This document shows, in pieces, positions 34,376 to 47,290 of a stretch of DNA of 64,000 nucleotides; positions within the stretch are counted from its first letter, which is position 1, and each line of letters opens with the position of its first letter. The position numbers and the translations under genes are program-made. The notes beneath the pieces were generated by a model. It was not told the DNA's origin, ran no database searches, and saw only the letters and a program-made list of their open reading frames with translations. Source of the stretch: Epiperipatus broadwayi (taxonomy: Eukaryota; Onychophora; Udeonychophora; Euonychophora; Peripatidae); NCBI GenBank assembly GCA_028023455.1, contig JAQFVV010006544.1, forward strand, positions 1 to 64,000, written 5' to 3'.

Positions 34376-36299
34376 TAAAAGTATCTATAATCATTAAAAT
34401 CCATCAATACTTAGACAATCTCAATAACAATCTCAATCTGTTGGCAAGATAACCTACTTTTAAGCATAAAGGTGAAATTCCACTTTTATTTCTGGTCCAA
34501 TATATTTATACCGACAGTAAATATTGCAATGTGACCATAGAGACTGAAATTATTGATACAAAGAAATTTAAACAAATCTCCTTAAACATGAAAATATATA
34601 TTGCAATGGTACAGGGTAAATGAGGTGAACCTGGTGTGAAGGAAAGTCATCATCAACAACCACAAGTCAAAATATAAAAGTGAATATAAAAGCAATGAAC
34701 ATGAGAGATCAGCAGAGATCTTAACTATAAATAAGTAACAGCATTACCCAAAAGTAATATAATAATTCATCATCATGAATGATCAACAATAAAATCAACA
34801 GTCAATCTTGTGACTGGGTTTGAAATGGGTGTACTATAGACCAGGCTAATTATTTAGACCCTACCAGCTTGTGGCAGATTATTTAAACATTAATTAGGAT
34901 GTACAAACTTAAGTGCTAATCCATCAGAATATATAAAATAAAAACAATAATGCTAAGATATTAGAACATGCTAATCATCATCAATGCTCTAATCACTTAG
35001 TATAGCTTTAATTTACTAGCCAACTATAAACTTAATTTCTAATAAATACTAAACTAAATAAAAGGTAATGCATAGTCTCTTTAAAGTTATCCACTCTGTG
35101 CTAATCCAGGATCATCATCAACAGGATGCTCATAAACACTAAATATAACTCTTTTTACATAACAGACCATTATGCATGAATCTAGCTCAGAAACAAAAGC
35201 TCTATAACTGTTATTGTGATCAAAAGATATAATTCTAAGATATAATATTCTAAAATTATTTAGGATTAAGTAAATTCACTGGGATAATGTTAACAATGAA
35301 ATATCAATTTATTAATAACAATAAAAATGAAAGTAAAGTCTGTAGAATACAGCTAATCATGTAAATTAAGCCTTCTGATTTTCATGAAAAAGAAATCCCT
35401 ATTACATTGCAATTTACAAATATATATTTAATAGCTTTACAGTAACACACTTATATAGAAGCACACAGTGTGCAGTATAATAACATATAATAATAAAATA
35501 ATGATTAATTTTAACATATATGTGTCTGCCTGACACACATCTATAGAAGCATCCACACATGGTGTAACATATGGGAATTGTCATATAATAATAATAAAAT
35601 AAATAAATATCACATTTTAATGATTCATAAATAATGACTGTTTTACATATATAGGTGGGTAACCATGGAAATGGGTGCGCATATGAATGTTTATATCATA
35701 TAATATTTTAATGTGTTAAAATAATAAACTTATTAAAAATATAATTTTCACAATTAATTCCATGTTGAAAATATATATAGAATTTACACACACACATGCA
35801 TATAAGTAATCAGGTGTGTTGCATAATAATTGAAAAATTAACATGTTTGAATTGTCATAGACTTATAAAAAATCAATTTATTTTTAATAATACATAAATG
35901 CACATATATGATGTCTGTATATATAAAAAATAGATAAAATAAATTAAAGCTATTAATTAGTCTCTCTACTCTTTTTTTATGATAAGTACAAGTTTGTTTT
36001 TTAAAAAACTTATCATTTGGAAAGTTTCATTTAAAATTCAGGTCATTGTGGCCTCATTTTCAATATTTAAAAAAAAGATATTCAAAGTTTTTCTCTCTTT
36101 TTTTGTTATAAAAACATCAGGAACAAATAATCTTGTAGACACAAATGCCATTTATTATTGTCTTTCCTTATTTTATTTTTAGTTGACAAAAGTCATTTAC
36201 TTTTAAAATTTGTTAATTAGAAATTTTAAATGTCATTTTAATAAATTATTTAAAATACTATTATTCTCAATATATATAACACTACTCACCAGCTGTACT

Positions 36300-36650
36300 T
36301 TATATATGTATGAGGCAGTACCTTTATCTGTGCTTGTTTGCATATAAATAAAACAGTATACATTTAACTACTTCTTCAGCAAGCTGATGAACTCTCTGGA
36401 TATGCTGTTCCCTTCTAAACAGTAGACAGAATTATTGTCATTTTCAGGAAAGATATAATTCAGGTAACTGTTAACCTTCAGTGAGATTTCTTCAGTTTCT
36501 ATGCTGTCTAATACATACTCATATATGGGTTATGAACATGTAAAAGCTGGATATTCCTTCCATGTGATTTCAAATTCTATCAATGTTGCACTAATAGCAG
36601 CAGCTGAATCTACTGTCTTGCCTTCAGTTATATCTTCATTGTAATTCTGT
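36300..36650 (-). pseudogene. Unidentified decayed coding fragment
   Basis: Less A+T-rich and reads like decayed protein sequence on the minus strand: NEDITEGKTVDSAAAISATL and FEITWKEYPAF, then in another frame REQHIQRVHQLAEEVV. Stops and frame changes intervene. I do not recognise the family. It might be an old transposase or a processed pseudogene. Confidence 0.3.
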
Positions 36651-37322
36651 CATAATCTGTAAAACTAAAAAATGTTAAAAACAACCCCTCTAATATTTTT
36701 TCCAACTTTTTATAACCAGGATGAGGGGAAATAGTAATTAAAAATAAGTTTTGCCTACCTCAAGTGAAAAAAATTAATGACCCTTTTTCAATTCAACTTA
36801 ATCCTTTGAAAAACAAGTTTGTGAAACTTTATCAAAATATGTTATACAAGCATTAATTACTAAAAAAATTTGCTTATCAAAATTGATAGTAACTTTTATA
36901 ATCACAAGTATATCTATTGTAACCTAAAAACATGTTTGTTTTAATTTCAAAATCAGAATTAATAAAATATTAATTAGTTCTTTTTAAATATTTAGTTTAT
37001 AATAAAAAAAATTAAATTCAAAATTATTTAATCCTTAAATGTTATTCCAGTGCAATATAGAAAATATCTGCAAAAAATTGTTTGTTTTTTCTATTTTTCA
37101 TTTCAACTTCATATATAAATGTGCACACACACTACTATGTTGTTGTATGCCATGAGACACAACTATTTCATATATGTTTAAAATTGTTATATATATATAT
37201 TTATAAATATGTGCAAAACAATATATTTTAATATTAAGCAAAGATAAAGATAAGAAATTGTGTGATTGAAAAACTCAAGAGGTGATTTCACTCTTTATTG
37301 ACAAATTACAATAATTACTCAT

Positions 37323-37781
37323 GTAAATGAGGCATTTATTTATATAGCGCTATGTTTATAAATTGTAATAAACTAAAGATTAGCCTTTCAAGCTAAATAC
37401 ATGCACTTTTTACGAATGTTAATAATAATAAATGAATACTTTCATTTCCAACACAAGATAAAGTCTTTGCGAACAAATAAATGAATCACTTATTCATTCA
37501 ACCCAAATGCTTATATATGGGCAAATCTTAAGTACTGGATATGAAAGCATGAGGATAAATCAATCACTTTGAATTACTGTTTACTATGTCTGAATAAATG
37601 ACGTCAATGAAATTATCTAGAATTTATGAAACGTCACTCTTAAATGAAACTAAACATATGTAAATAAGACATTTATTTATATAGTGCTATGTTTATAAAT
37701 TGTAATAAACTATTCATTTATTATTATTAACATTCGTAAAAAGCACATGTACATTAGCTTGAAAGGCTAATCTTTAGTTTA
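37323..37781. mobile_element. F-repeat multimer, copy 1
   Basis: A head-to-tail unit of 337 bp (GTAAATGAGGCATTTATTTA at 37323 and GTAAATAAGACATTTATTTA at 37660) is followed by an inverted partial unit (about 37713-37781, GTACATTAGCTTGAAAGGCT). TTACAATAATTACTCAT occurs at 37306-37322 and 37782-37798 as a 17-bp flanking repeat; a few of its first bases may belong to the element. The unit contains an imperfect hairpin TGACGT...ACGTCA. No ORF. Confidence 0.75.
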
Positions 37782-38352
37782 TTACAATAATTACTCATAT
37801 TATTTGCACAGGTTTATAGTCTATATTTTCTATTGTCACTCAGCTAGTAAATGTTAAAAGTTAATGGGGTAAGAGGATTAAATGCTAAAATATTTTATTT
37901 TTTAGATCATTTTAGAAAAAAAAATCTATATATTTGAAACTTTAAAAATACACCATTACATTAAAAACAAATGATAGAAAAATTAAAATTATTTAAAAAA
38001 ATACCGAAAGATTTTTTTACATTACTCTGCTTAATAAATCAAATTTCATATCTATATTATAATATCTTAATTTTTTTATGGCTTTTTAACACTCTGATCA
38101 TATTTTAAACTCATAATTATAATAATTTGACATAGAATTAACACAAAATCTTGGACTTTTTCAATTCTTTGGATACAATAATTAATTTCTCTCATTGCCA
38201 GTCAACAAAGTTTTCATTTTCATTTGCATTGCATATAAAGCCAAACTTTATTCAAACCTTTTACAAAAGTAAAGAAAATTTGAATGTGTACTGTTGGCAA
38301 AAAACAGATAAATGTTTAGGTAAGTGTGTACACTTATATGTTTGGGTATGCA

Positions 38353-38358
<6 letters not shown>

Positions 38359-38409
<51 letters not shown>

Positions 38410-38440
38410 TAAATAAACTCATATATATATATATATATAT
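38359..38440. repeat. (TA)n microsatellite with short palindrome
   Basis: GTGTGTA followed by (TA)n, then ATAAATAAACTCA-(TA)n-TGAGTTTATTTAT, a perfect inverted repeat of 13 bp about an AT tract. Confidence 0.9.
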
Positions 38441-38949
38441 GAGTTTATTTATGAATATCAGGAAAATTTGAAAATGTTTTAGAAGTATGAGATATATAAA
38501 AACTTAAAAATAAATTTATTTTATATTATTTTTAAACTTTTATGCTTTTGGAAATAATTTATTGCTTTGATATAGTGATTGGCCCAACAAACAAGCAATA
38601 ATGCAAACATTTTCATAGAAAACAGCCACAATTCTAACAGTACAAATAACATTGAAGATTTCTAAGATTATAATAACAGCCAAGATATTTTCATGATTTT
38701 ACTACAATTATATAGGTCTTATCAAAAAGTGAGATGATATAACTGGATTCAATAAAAGGATCCAATCAATTATAGAATTAGAAAAAAATGCTTTGAAAAG
38801 ACCAAACTTTAAACCAATACAATCATCAATAAAAATAATACAGCCAATAAAATAAACAAAAACAATGAAAAAACTGCAATCCACTTTTACCTAGGATTCA
38901 GAAATCATGAAACATTTATGACCATTAAAACATAACATGACATCAAAAT

Positions 38950-39260
38950 GTATAGATACTGAACTGGGTTCAATTCTACACAACTATACAAGCTAATTAG
39001 CTTGGATTGAAAACATTATTGTGTTTTTAATTTGGCTTTGTAGCTTTATAGTTGATTAAAAAGGTAAAATGTGGCTGCTAGAGGATTGCAATAGATCCAA
39101 AAATTTAGATACAATGTTCTCAGATGCAATTTTTCTCACTAATGAAGGCCACAAGCTAGAAACTAGTCTGGGAATATGCAAAAACCTTCTAGCATTCATG
39201 ATTACTATAGCTTACACTGGATGACACTATTGCATGGAAAGAGTTGTTATTGGTGAAGCA
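38950..39260 (+). repeat. G repeat, single unit
   Basis: Collinear with the G array at 21 kb (ACTGAACTGGGTTCA, ACACAACTATACAAG, AGCTTTATAGTT, CACACTGGATGACAC-like end). It includes the uninterrupted TGCTAGAGGATTGCA hAT target site. Contains a hammerhead motif at 39125-39180. Confidence 0.65.
39125..39180 (+). ncRNA. Hammerhead ribozyme motif, single-unit G copy
   Basis: TGCA (39125-39128), CTCA, CTAATGA (39139-39145) in place of CTGATGA, a stem II with GGC and GCT arms, GAAAC (39159-39163), TA, GTC (39166-39168), TGGG and TGCA (39177-39180). Inner stem I is 4 bp and outer TGCA/TGCA 4 bp. ACUAGU in stem III is a perfect palindrome, as expected for dimeric folding. The G-to-A change in the catalytic core should kill this copy. 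Confidence 0.6.
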
Positions 39261-40561
39261 CTTATGAGCAAATCCCCAAATCATTCATTACTGTATCATT
39301 AAGGGTAATCAAAGCAAGATACTCAAAATGTGAAACAACACTGCAATATGTGTCATTAATTGAAATATACTATAAACATACAACAAATAAATAGTTTAAT
39401 TAAAATATACTAAAAATACAATGCAAACAAATATACATATAGGTAGTGAGTAAAATGAATTATACGAGTGCACCTTGGTGAATAAACACTATGCAAAGTG
39501 TTTGATTTCCTTTCTATTGACTTACATTTCTAGACAACCAGTTATGATTAATTTATTAATTATATAGTTGAATGTGCTTCTACCATTAGACTTGCAAACC
39601 TTAGCAATCTAAGCCAAATACTTTAAATTCTAACAATTATTTTAAAAGAAAATAATTTTAAGAAATATATTATTTTGTTTCTTTAAATTATTTTCTTTAA
39701 AAATATTTGTTTATAATTACTGTATCATTATTTTTTTAGTAACAAATATTTTTTAAATATATGTATAATTCATAAAAAAAATTAGCAATTGAAGAATATT
39801 TGTTACTAATGACTTTTTAAAATATTTCTATACAAGTAAAATATAAAATTAGAGATAATTAGTAGATATTCTACTGATACTGTTGGTGAGGTATCACATC
39901 TAGTTGCTACGCAATTATTGGTTTAAGGAACTTCAGGTATACTTCTAAGTTTAACTACCCCTTCCAGTTATACCATAATAGATTGTCTCATGTATAGGTA
40001 TCATGACACTTCCCCCTGTTCTGTGACAGTTTGCCTCTTGTCTGATTTAGATTCTAGCTATTTCTAGTTCTAACATGAACTGTCTCACTGCTTTAAATCT
40101 ATAGTGGACAACATGCAAACTACTGTTCAGGTCTGATAGTAAATTATTGTTGTCTGACTTTACCTTCAACTGGACTATTTGAAATTATATCCTCTTCCAT
40201 AATGAAAACAATCAGATTCACTGAGCTTCATCACTCATTCATTGGATTTTATATATCATCTATTCATATATCTATTGAACTGTGGTGATGAATTCTCAAT
40301 CCAATCAAGATAAAAATCGAATCTGGACAGGTCCATTAGTTGAAGGAAAGGTGAGATATAACAATCATATTTATGATAAACATATTACCTTAGAAGTGAA
40401 TTATTGTTTATAAATTTTAGAACAAAATTATGTAAAATCCAACTAAGTTCTCTCTTCAAACTATTATCAGTAAGAAGCAAATGAACATTAGTTAGTCATA
40501 TACATACATTTATAGATATTAGTAATAATCTCTTAAAGCTATTTAAATTTTAAATGCTTAC

Positions 40562-40662
40562 CGGCCATTCGATGCCATCAGTAAAAACTTGAGTTTTAGC
40601 GATTTCCACATTGTTCCATGTTAATGCCCACATTAGTTTTTCAGCAGGAGAAATGCTTTTAC
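40562..40662 (-). CDS. TRPM: TRPM channel, coding exon 4 of 8
   Basis: Encodes KSISPAEKLMWALTWNNVEI and AKTQVFTDGIEWP. This matches the TRPM signature 'DQLxLALAWNRVDIARSxIFxYGQxWP', one of the best conserved stretches of the N-terminal domain. Acceptor TTTTTAG before 40662; donor CCG|GTAAGC, phase 0. The conserved W-N-x-V-x-I-A and the terminal W-P are visible. The exon lies 10.6 kb upstream of the next one; that intron carries the LINE described below. Confidence 0.92.
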
Positions 40663-42442
40663 CTAAAAATAAAAAATTTCTTAATAGTAATAATGATTAA
40701 ATGTTTAGTCTTTTGGGAGATCAAGTGATTTTTACTACCAGAAGTGACAGTTTAAACTTCAATTTAGAAACCTTTAACTGTTGAAGTTATCTCATTACAC
40801 TAAGTTAAACTACATAGGGTCAATAATTTACTTTATACAAAAAGCATGCAAAATAAATGAAATATTAGCACTATATATAATAAACATTATTCAATAATGA
40901 ACTCGAGGTTTTATATGCAAATATATAAATAAATTTTATTATTTTAAAAATTAATGTGACTAGCAAATCAAAATGAAATCCATCTACATACTTATTAGCA
41001 TTCTTAACAACCAACAGTTCTTTAGTAGTTAATAATCAACACTTCTAATTGACATGTCCAAGATTGAAAAATGAAGTTTTCACTTTTTATATTCATGTTA
41101 ACATAATGAATCTTTAGTTGGAAGCTCTATTGATAAGTTATCTCGCAGCAATTGATGACATAGTAAATGATTTTATCAAATTATAAAAGTAGCTCTTAAT
41201 AGAAAATTTTAGCTCTGTAAATAATTTATACAAAATTATTTATTTAATAAAATAAAAAAAAGAACTTTCATATTACGAGATGTATCTTAGCAAGTAAAAT
41301 TATTCGTTCGCTTGACATGGTGTATGTATAAATTCTGAAACATAGGAAGATAATAATTTTCAGCTAATATATATTATTAAGATAAACCAACATAAAAGTT
41401 TTCCAATCATCTTTTAAAACTATTTACATTAATAATCACACAAATAGTTAAATTTGCTATTTATTGAAACTGAAAAGAGTTTATTTCTTGGTAACAAAAC
41501 TCATCCTCAGAAAACATCTCTTTCAGCTCCCATGGGCTGTCTCGTGAAAGATCCGAAATATATTTGTCATCAGTAATTTTCTTCTCTAAGTTTAAACATA
41601 TCTCATTGCTTTGATAAGTAAGATAACTATGTGTTACTATTAAAAAAATAATTTTATAATGATAAATTTGTTCTGTAAAAAATTACTACATTCAAACGAT
41701 CTTCAACATTTATAGATAACTGCCTTACCATAATACAAACAATATCAGATTTACAAACTGTTTTTACTTGACTGGCTACTTGTAGTGTTAGTTGTTTGTT
41801 TTTTTGTTGTTGTTATTTACTAGATCAGCTATAATATTTTTATGAAAACGACTTTGATGTTTTATTAATTGAATGAATCCATTATTGAGGATAAGCATTA
41901 GATAAACCCGCAATGTTTTATCTTCTCATCAACATATGATCAATAAAAGTTTGAATAATTAAAATAGAGGTATAAAATGATTCACTGATACTGAATATAA
42001 GCTAATTTAGATCAGATTAAAAACTTGCAGCCTATTTTCTATTTGTCTTTCAGATCCATAAAAATGTGACGACTTTTGGAATAATTTTTTTTCCGTAGCC
42101 CCTTGCCAGCATAATATTAAATTTATCTAAACTTTATATTATCAAAGATGTTTGTTACAACTGACATAGTGCTGTTCACTTTGATAGGGCTCTGTAAAAA
42201 AAGAAAACGAACTTAAAATTTTTATTCAGACCTTTATTGAAACAAATTAAATATCTTATTTTTATGTGAAATAAAACAAAATTAAACATTAATAGTTCAA
42301 AGTAAAAAAAAAGGCTAAATTAAAATTCTCTTTAAAATTTAGACTTTGTAAATATTTGGATTTTGGACAAAAATAAAAATTTGGTATCAAACCCATAAAA
42401 TAAAGCTAAGGTTCAAAACTAAAAATACAATAATAAATGGTG

Positions 42443-44171
42443 TTAATGAGAAAGATGAACTTGATGCTCTGATAGCAATTGCTTAATATTTGGAGTCAAA
42501 TGACTGATGTTTAGCCTTAAATCTTCTCGTTCAGTTATTTGCATATAATTTCCTTTTTTTTTTATCAGCAGATTAGTTACTGTGCTAAAACCCCCTTTTC
42601 ATGAGGTATAAAGATGAAACAGATATCAAAAATCTTCTTGCAATACTCCAAAATGCAGGATAAGTAACAGCTACATTTTTTTAAAGCCAGAACTGCTGCT
42701 ATTCCTTTTTGAACTGCACTTTAAGTTCTTTGTTAGTGCTTATTTCGATGAATTCTTCTTCCAGTGCAATGTCCGATTCTTCAATTGCACCATACAAATT
42801 GATAACCCAGTGTGGTATTTCCATACTTAAACCATCATCAAATCTGGTTTCAAAGTCTAAAAGGAGGGCATTTAAATGTTGAACATATGCCAAAATATCA
42901 TCCATCCTGAATGTTTGTCAATGATAAGTTATGGAACTGTAAAAATTCATGCCTTCCAATGTTTTGTTGAATAGGTTAATTCTAGCATGAAAAGCTGAAA
43001 TTATGGACTTTATTTTTATTAAATTCCTGCTAACTCCTTGTAACTGCAAGTTAACCTCATTAAATTTAGCTCATAAATCAGTTAAATAAACAATATCTGG
43101 TTTCCATTTTATTAAATTTTCTTTCAAAATAAGATCTTTATCATCTAAAAACTCTAAAATGGGTTCAAAAAGTAAAAAATATCTTTTCGAACATAAGCCT
43201 TTTGGGAGCCAGCATGCTTCAGTGTGAAGAAGTAATCAATGAAAGTCCTTGTCACTTTCTTCACACAACTTCTCAAACAACCTAGAATTTAACACATTGC
43301 TATGAATCTTGTTTACTGCTGTTATGATGAAGTGGAGAGATTGATGCAATCTGGCACATATTTTTAGCTACTAAATGTTGTGGGTGAATGATGCAGTGAA
43401 TTGCAAATATACCAGGTATTTTTTTGTTTTAAATAGTTTATAAAACCATGACCAAACATGGCTAATGTTCGATCAGCTACTCCCAATATTATATTTGTTA
43501 AGGGGATCACTTTTTCCATGAAATAATTTTTTAAAACATTAAATATTGATTCACCTTCAGTATCTGTTGTCAAATCTTTTGCAAAAAACAATTCATGATG
43601 GATTTCTTGGTCCATAACAAAATGAACATATGCCATTAACTGCTTCATTACCAGTTAAAATTGACGCATTGACTTGAATAGAAAAATGGTTTTCTTTTAC
43701 ATAATTACAAAGAAGTTTTCCAGATAATGACTCATTTTGTCAATACATTTTTGAACTTTATTTTTGCTCAAAGAAATTTTTTTAGTATATCATATGCAGG
43801 TTTATGTAGAACAGTTTTTTAAAACCTCCTCAATAGCTAGCAAAATCAGTTGTTCTCTGCTAATATGTAGCTTTCCTGATTTTGCTATGAATAATGAAAT
43901 ATTGTAAGACACCAGTAAACCATCATTATCTCTTTTTGACACTGAAGCAAACATGCTGTCTAGTGTGATTTTCTTCTGAAGTTTTTCTTTCAGTGTTGTA
44001 AAGAGATCAAATCTTTACCTGTTTTATCAGAATGCAACCTTCTCAGATGATTCTCCAGCTTAGATGGTTTCATAGCATTACAAAAGACACAGGGGCAAAT
44101 GTTTGTTTGACAATGATGGAATAAAACTGAACTTCAAATAATCAATGCTTACATTTTTTAACCTCTGCCAT
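42443..44171 (-). pseudogene. Decayed hAT transposase (ZBED5/SCAND3-like, Charlie/Buster group)
   Basis: Minus-strand remnants in family order. A BED zinc finger (CLLCNAMKPSKLENHLRRLH, C-x2-C...H-x4-H) lies near 44050. TLDSMFASVSKRD comes next, then MKQLMAYVHFVMDQEIHHEL with FFAKDLTTDTEGESIFNVL and NYFMEKVIPLTNIILGVADR (RNase H-like core), and FMEIPHW-like middle frames. The C-terminal dimerisation end is ITEREDLRLNIS...QLLSEHQVHLSH. Many stops and frameshifts separate the pieces, so it is dead. The same type of transposase could have moved the 51.5-kb remnant. Confidence 0.8.
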
Positions 44172-45129
44172 GCTGAATAGAAAATATCTGTCAACAAAAA
44201 CAAGCTATTTAAATCTCGTAAGATAAAAAAATTTAAATTAATTGACTGGAGTAAAACTCTATTGAGGCACTTACATTAAAACTAAGTATAATAAAAATTG
44301 AAAAAGTATCCGAACAATTCCTATTTCTTTAACACAAAATCTTTAAAAAAAACACCTATATAAACAAAAAACAAACCTTAAAAAGTGGGAAATAATTATT
44401 TTTTACTATATCAGAAGCATTGACTATTTCTCTATTTGAAAATTTAATTTTTTGTTCAAGCATGCAAGTAGAGTTTTTGGTCATATGTTTAAGCAGGTAT
44501 TATCTTTATTTGAAATGTTTAACTAAAAAATGCGGCTGAGTTTGCAATCTGGATGACTATAACTAAAAGTTTGTACTTACTTTCCTTAGATATAAGATGT
44601 TTTTGATTCACTTTGATTTGCATCTGTATTTTGCAAATAATGTTAATATTTTTCAACCACTTTTCTCAAAATTCAGAATAGAAATAATCAATCTCTGATT
44701 CTAACACTCCTATTTATAATTGCCTAATTTAACATGTCCGTACAAAAGTTTTGGTCGGAACAAGTCTGAACAAATTTATTCACTAATGCGGTTTTTCGAT
44801 GCGATGCTGGTATGAAAACTTGTAGAAATTTGTACGTAATCATAGAACACTATGAAGCAGATATGTAAATAATCTTGTGAACCAATAATTGTTTGATTTT
44901 GTCATATTTTAATAATATACGGGAAAAATTAGGTTTAAATATCAGCAAGAAATGCCATGATAATTCAAAAAAGTATAATTTTCAATACAAACATTGTAAA
45001 AACTATTATTATCTTTATTTTTAGAAGCTATATTGTAATTTTTGTAATTTGTAGGAATTATAATAACAAAATCCAAAACTTATCATAATTATTTCAAATT
45101 TAAAATATCTACTTCAAAGTTTATGAAAC

Positions 45130-45240
45130 GCCTGAAATAATGATTTCAGTGGGTGGACTCCCACTTACATATCGTGGACTCCCAATTTTTTTTGTCACTG
45201 ACACGGACCTCCTGAAAGTGAAAATCGACCCCTGGGGGTT
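45130..45240. mobile_element. hAT-type terminal sequence (tentative)
   Basis: Repeated GTGGACTCCCA at 45155 and 45173, then CACGGACCTCC and AAAATCGACCCCTG. The last resembles a hAT right end (CCCCTG), and this lies 5' of the decayed transposase, so it is probably that element's flank. A matching left end was not found. Confidence 0.35.
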
Positions 45241-45843
45241 GATATTAACTACTTTGAAAAGCAATGGTATAGATAGAAGATTTGTATATATAATTAACAT
45301 TAGTAAAAACTTCAATTATTAAAAGTTGATATCTATTCCACTAGTATGTTTTAAAGCCTATATCAAATGACCAGTCAACAAAATATTCTCTTTTCACAGC
45401 CAATATATATACTCAAAGCCGTAAAGAATTTTTTGAGGCGCCCTAAACAATAGAAATCGTTCTCTTCCCCTGTTACCAAACACAGTAGCTGACTAATTCT
45501 CAAATAAAATGAATGATTGAATATTAAATTAATGATAAAATAATTATCCAATAAATTTAAAATGATTTAAATAAATTCACAACAACATGATGTAGCAATA
45601 TTTTGCACCTTCCCAATCAATACACTAGGCATTTCCTGTTTGCCTACACTGTCAGTGTAATTCTAGCTCTATTCAACGAAATATAAAAAGGAATCACCTC
45701 ATCTGCAAAAAATATTATTTTATCTGCATTCATATTTTAAAAGCCTTTACTACTAATTCCTGACATGAGTAATAAAAAAACAACAACCCAGTACTTGATT
45801 TATATAAAAATATATCAATAAAGCATTTCCAAAACAACATTAA

Positions 45844-46874
45844 GAGTAAATAAGCAATTATTTTATCTAGCGCCGTGTTTACAATTATATTACATTCAAA
45901 TATCAGCCTTTCAAGCTAATTGAGCACGGCGCCTTTTGAGAGTGTTAAATAAATGAATATTTTCCTCTTCAATCCAAGATATAGTATTTATGCAGGAATA
46001 AAAAGGATCCTCTTATTCCTACGACTCAAATTCTTTTATATGAGCAAATCTGAAGTACTGTTGAGGAGAGCGTGAGTAGAATTCTCACTTTAAATTACTA
46101 TTTACGATGTTTTTTGACTGAATGACGTCAGTGAAATTACTTAGAATTTACTAAGCGTCATTCTTACTGAAACTTAATTATGAGTAAATAAGCATTTATT
46201 TTATCTAGCACTGTGTTTACAATTATATTACATTCAAATATCAGCCTTTCAAGCTAATTGAGCACGCGCATTTTGAGAGTGTTAAATAAATGAATACTTT
46301 CCTCTTCAATCCAAGATATAAACGTGGTTTTAATTTCTCCTTATTTGTAATAATAAAAATACTTAATTGCAGGAATAAAAAGGATCCTCTTATTCCTATG
46401 ACTCAAATTCTTTTATATGAGAAAATCTAAAGTACTGTTGAGGAGAGCATGAGTAGAATTCTCACTTTAAATTACTATTTAATACTCTCAAAATGCACGT
46501 GCTCAATTAGCTTGAAAGGCTGATATTTGAATGTAATATAATTGTAAACTTGGCACTAGATAAAATAATTGCTTATTTACTCATAATTAAGTTTCAGTAA
46601 GAATGATATTTAGTAAATTCTAAATAATTTCACCGATGTCATTCAGTCAAAAAACATCGTAAATAGTAATTTAAAGTGAGAATTCTACTCACGCTCTCCT
46701 CAACAGTACTTCAGATTTGCTCATATAAAAGAATTTGAGTCATAGGAATAAGAGGATCCTTTTTATTCCTGCATAAATACTATATCTTGGATTGAAGAGG
46801 AAAGTATTCATTTATTTAACACTCTCAAAATGCGCGTGCTCAATTAGCTTGAAAGGCTGATATTTGAATGTAAT
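45844..46874. mobile_element. F-repeat multimer, copy 2: tandem plus inverted, 13-bp target duplication
   Basis: AAAACAACATTAA at 45831-45843 and 46875-46887 brackets the block exactly. Inside, GAGTAAATAAGC recurs at 45844 and 46182 (338-bp head-to-tail period). From about 46487 to 46874 more than one further unit lies in inverted orientation, sharing AGCCTTTCAAGCTAATTGAG, AAAAAGGATCCTCTTATTCC and TGAGTAGAATTCTCACTTTA. The whole block is a 1-kb nested palindrome. Each unit keeps a hairpin AATGACG...CGTCATT. No coding capacity and no hammerhead core seen. Confidence 0.85.
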
Positions 46875-47184
46875 AAAACAACATTAATTAAAACTTTTTC
46901 AATAAAAGAATAAAAAGTAAAGACAAAATATTTTAAAAGGATCAATAATTAAGGTAAAAAAAAATTTCTCTAATATATTGATTTACAAATAAATAAATAT
47001 TTATTAATGTGTATATTTTGAAGGATTGTCATTAGACAACTGAGTTAAATTTTACCAAGTTCTCAGTGATGATAACTATTATAGATATAGTTAAAATGTA
47101 AAAATCAAACCTAAAATTTAAGGAATAAACATTGCAATTTTTATATAATTACTTTAATTAAATATAAAAACATTATGCAAGTGC

Positions 47185-47290
47185 AATTTAGCACAGTGTA
47201 GGAGCAGTGGACTGAGAGCTAAAGATTTCAAGATTAATCCTCATCTGGTTCAGATTAACTGAATGAATATGTTAATTCTATAACTGCCAG
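47185..47290 (+). repeat. Possible tRNA-derived SINE fragment
   Basis: GCAGTGGACTGAGAGCTAAAG followed 10 bp later by TTTCAAGATTAATCCTC loosely resembles polymerase III A and B boxes at normal spacing. Weak. Confidence 0.25.

Larger units (their letters stand above)
29949..40561. other. Intron between TRPM exons 4 and 5 (10.6 kb)
   Basis: Holds H repeats, an RTE-like LINE, an F multimer and a single G unit. The segment 34400-36250 has scattered ATCATCA and TATATA tracts but nothing I can name. Confidence 0.7.

Noticed and set aside
42100-45236. Terminal inverted repeats of the decayed hAT (GTAGCCCCTTG near 42098 and GACCCCTG near 45230)
   Set aside because: Both are in the same orientation, so they cannot be the two ends of one element.
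45831-46887. CRISPR-like or simple satellite explanation for the repeats at 46 kb
   Set aside because: Units are 338 bp, partly inverted and bounded by a target duplication, in a eukaryotic intron.
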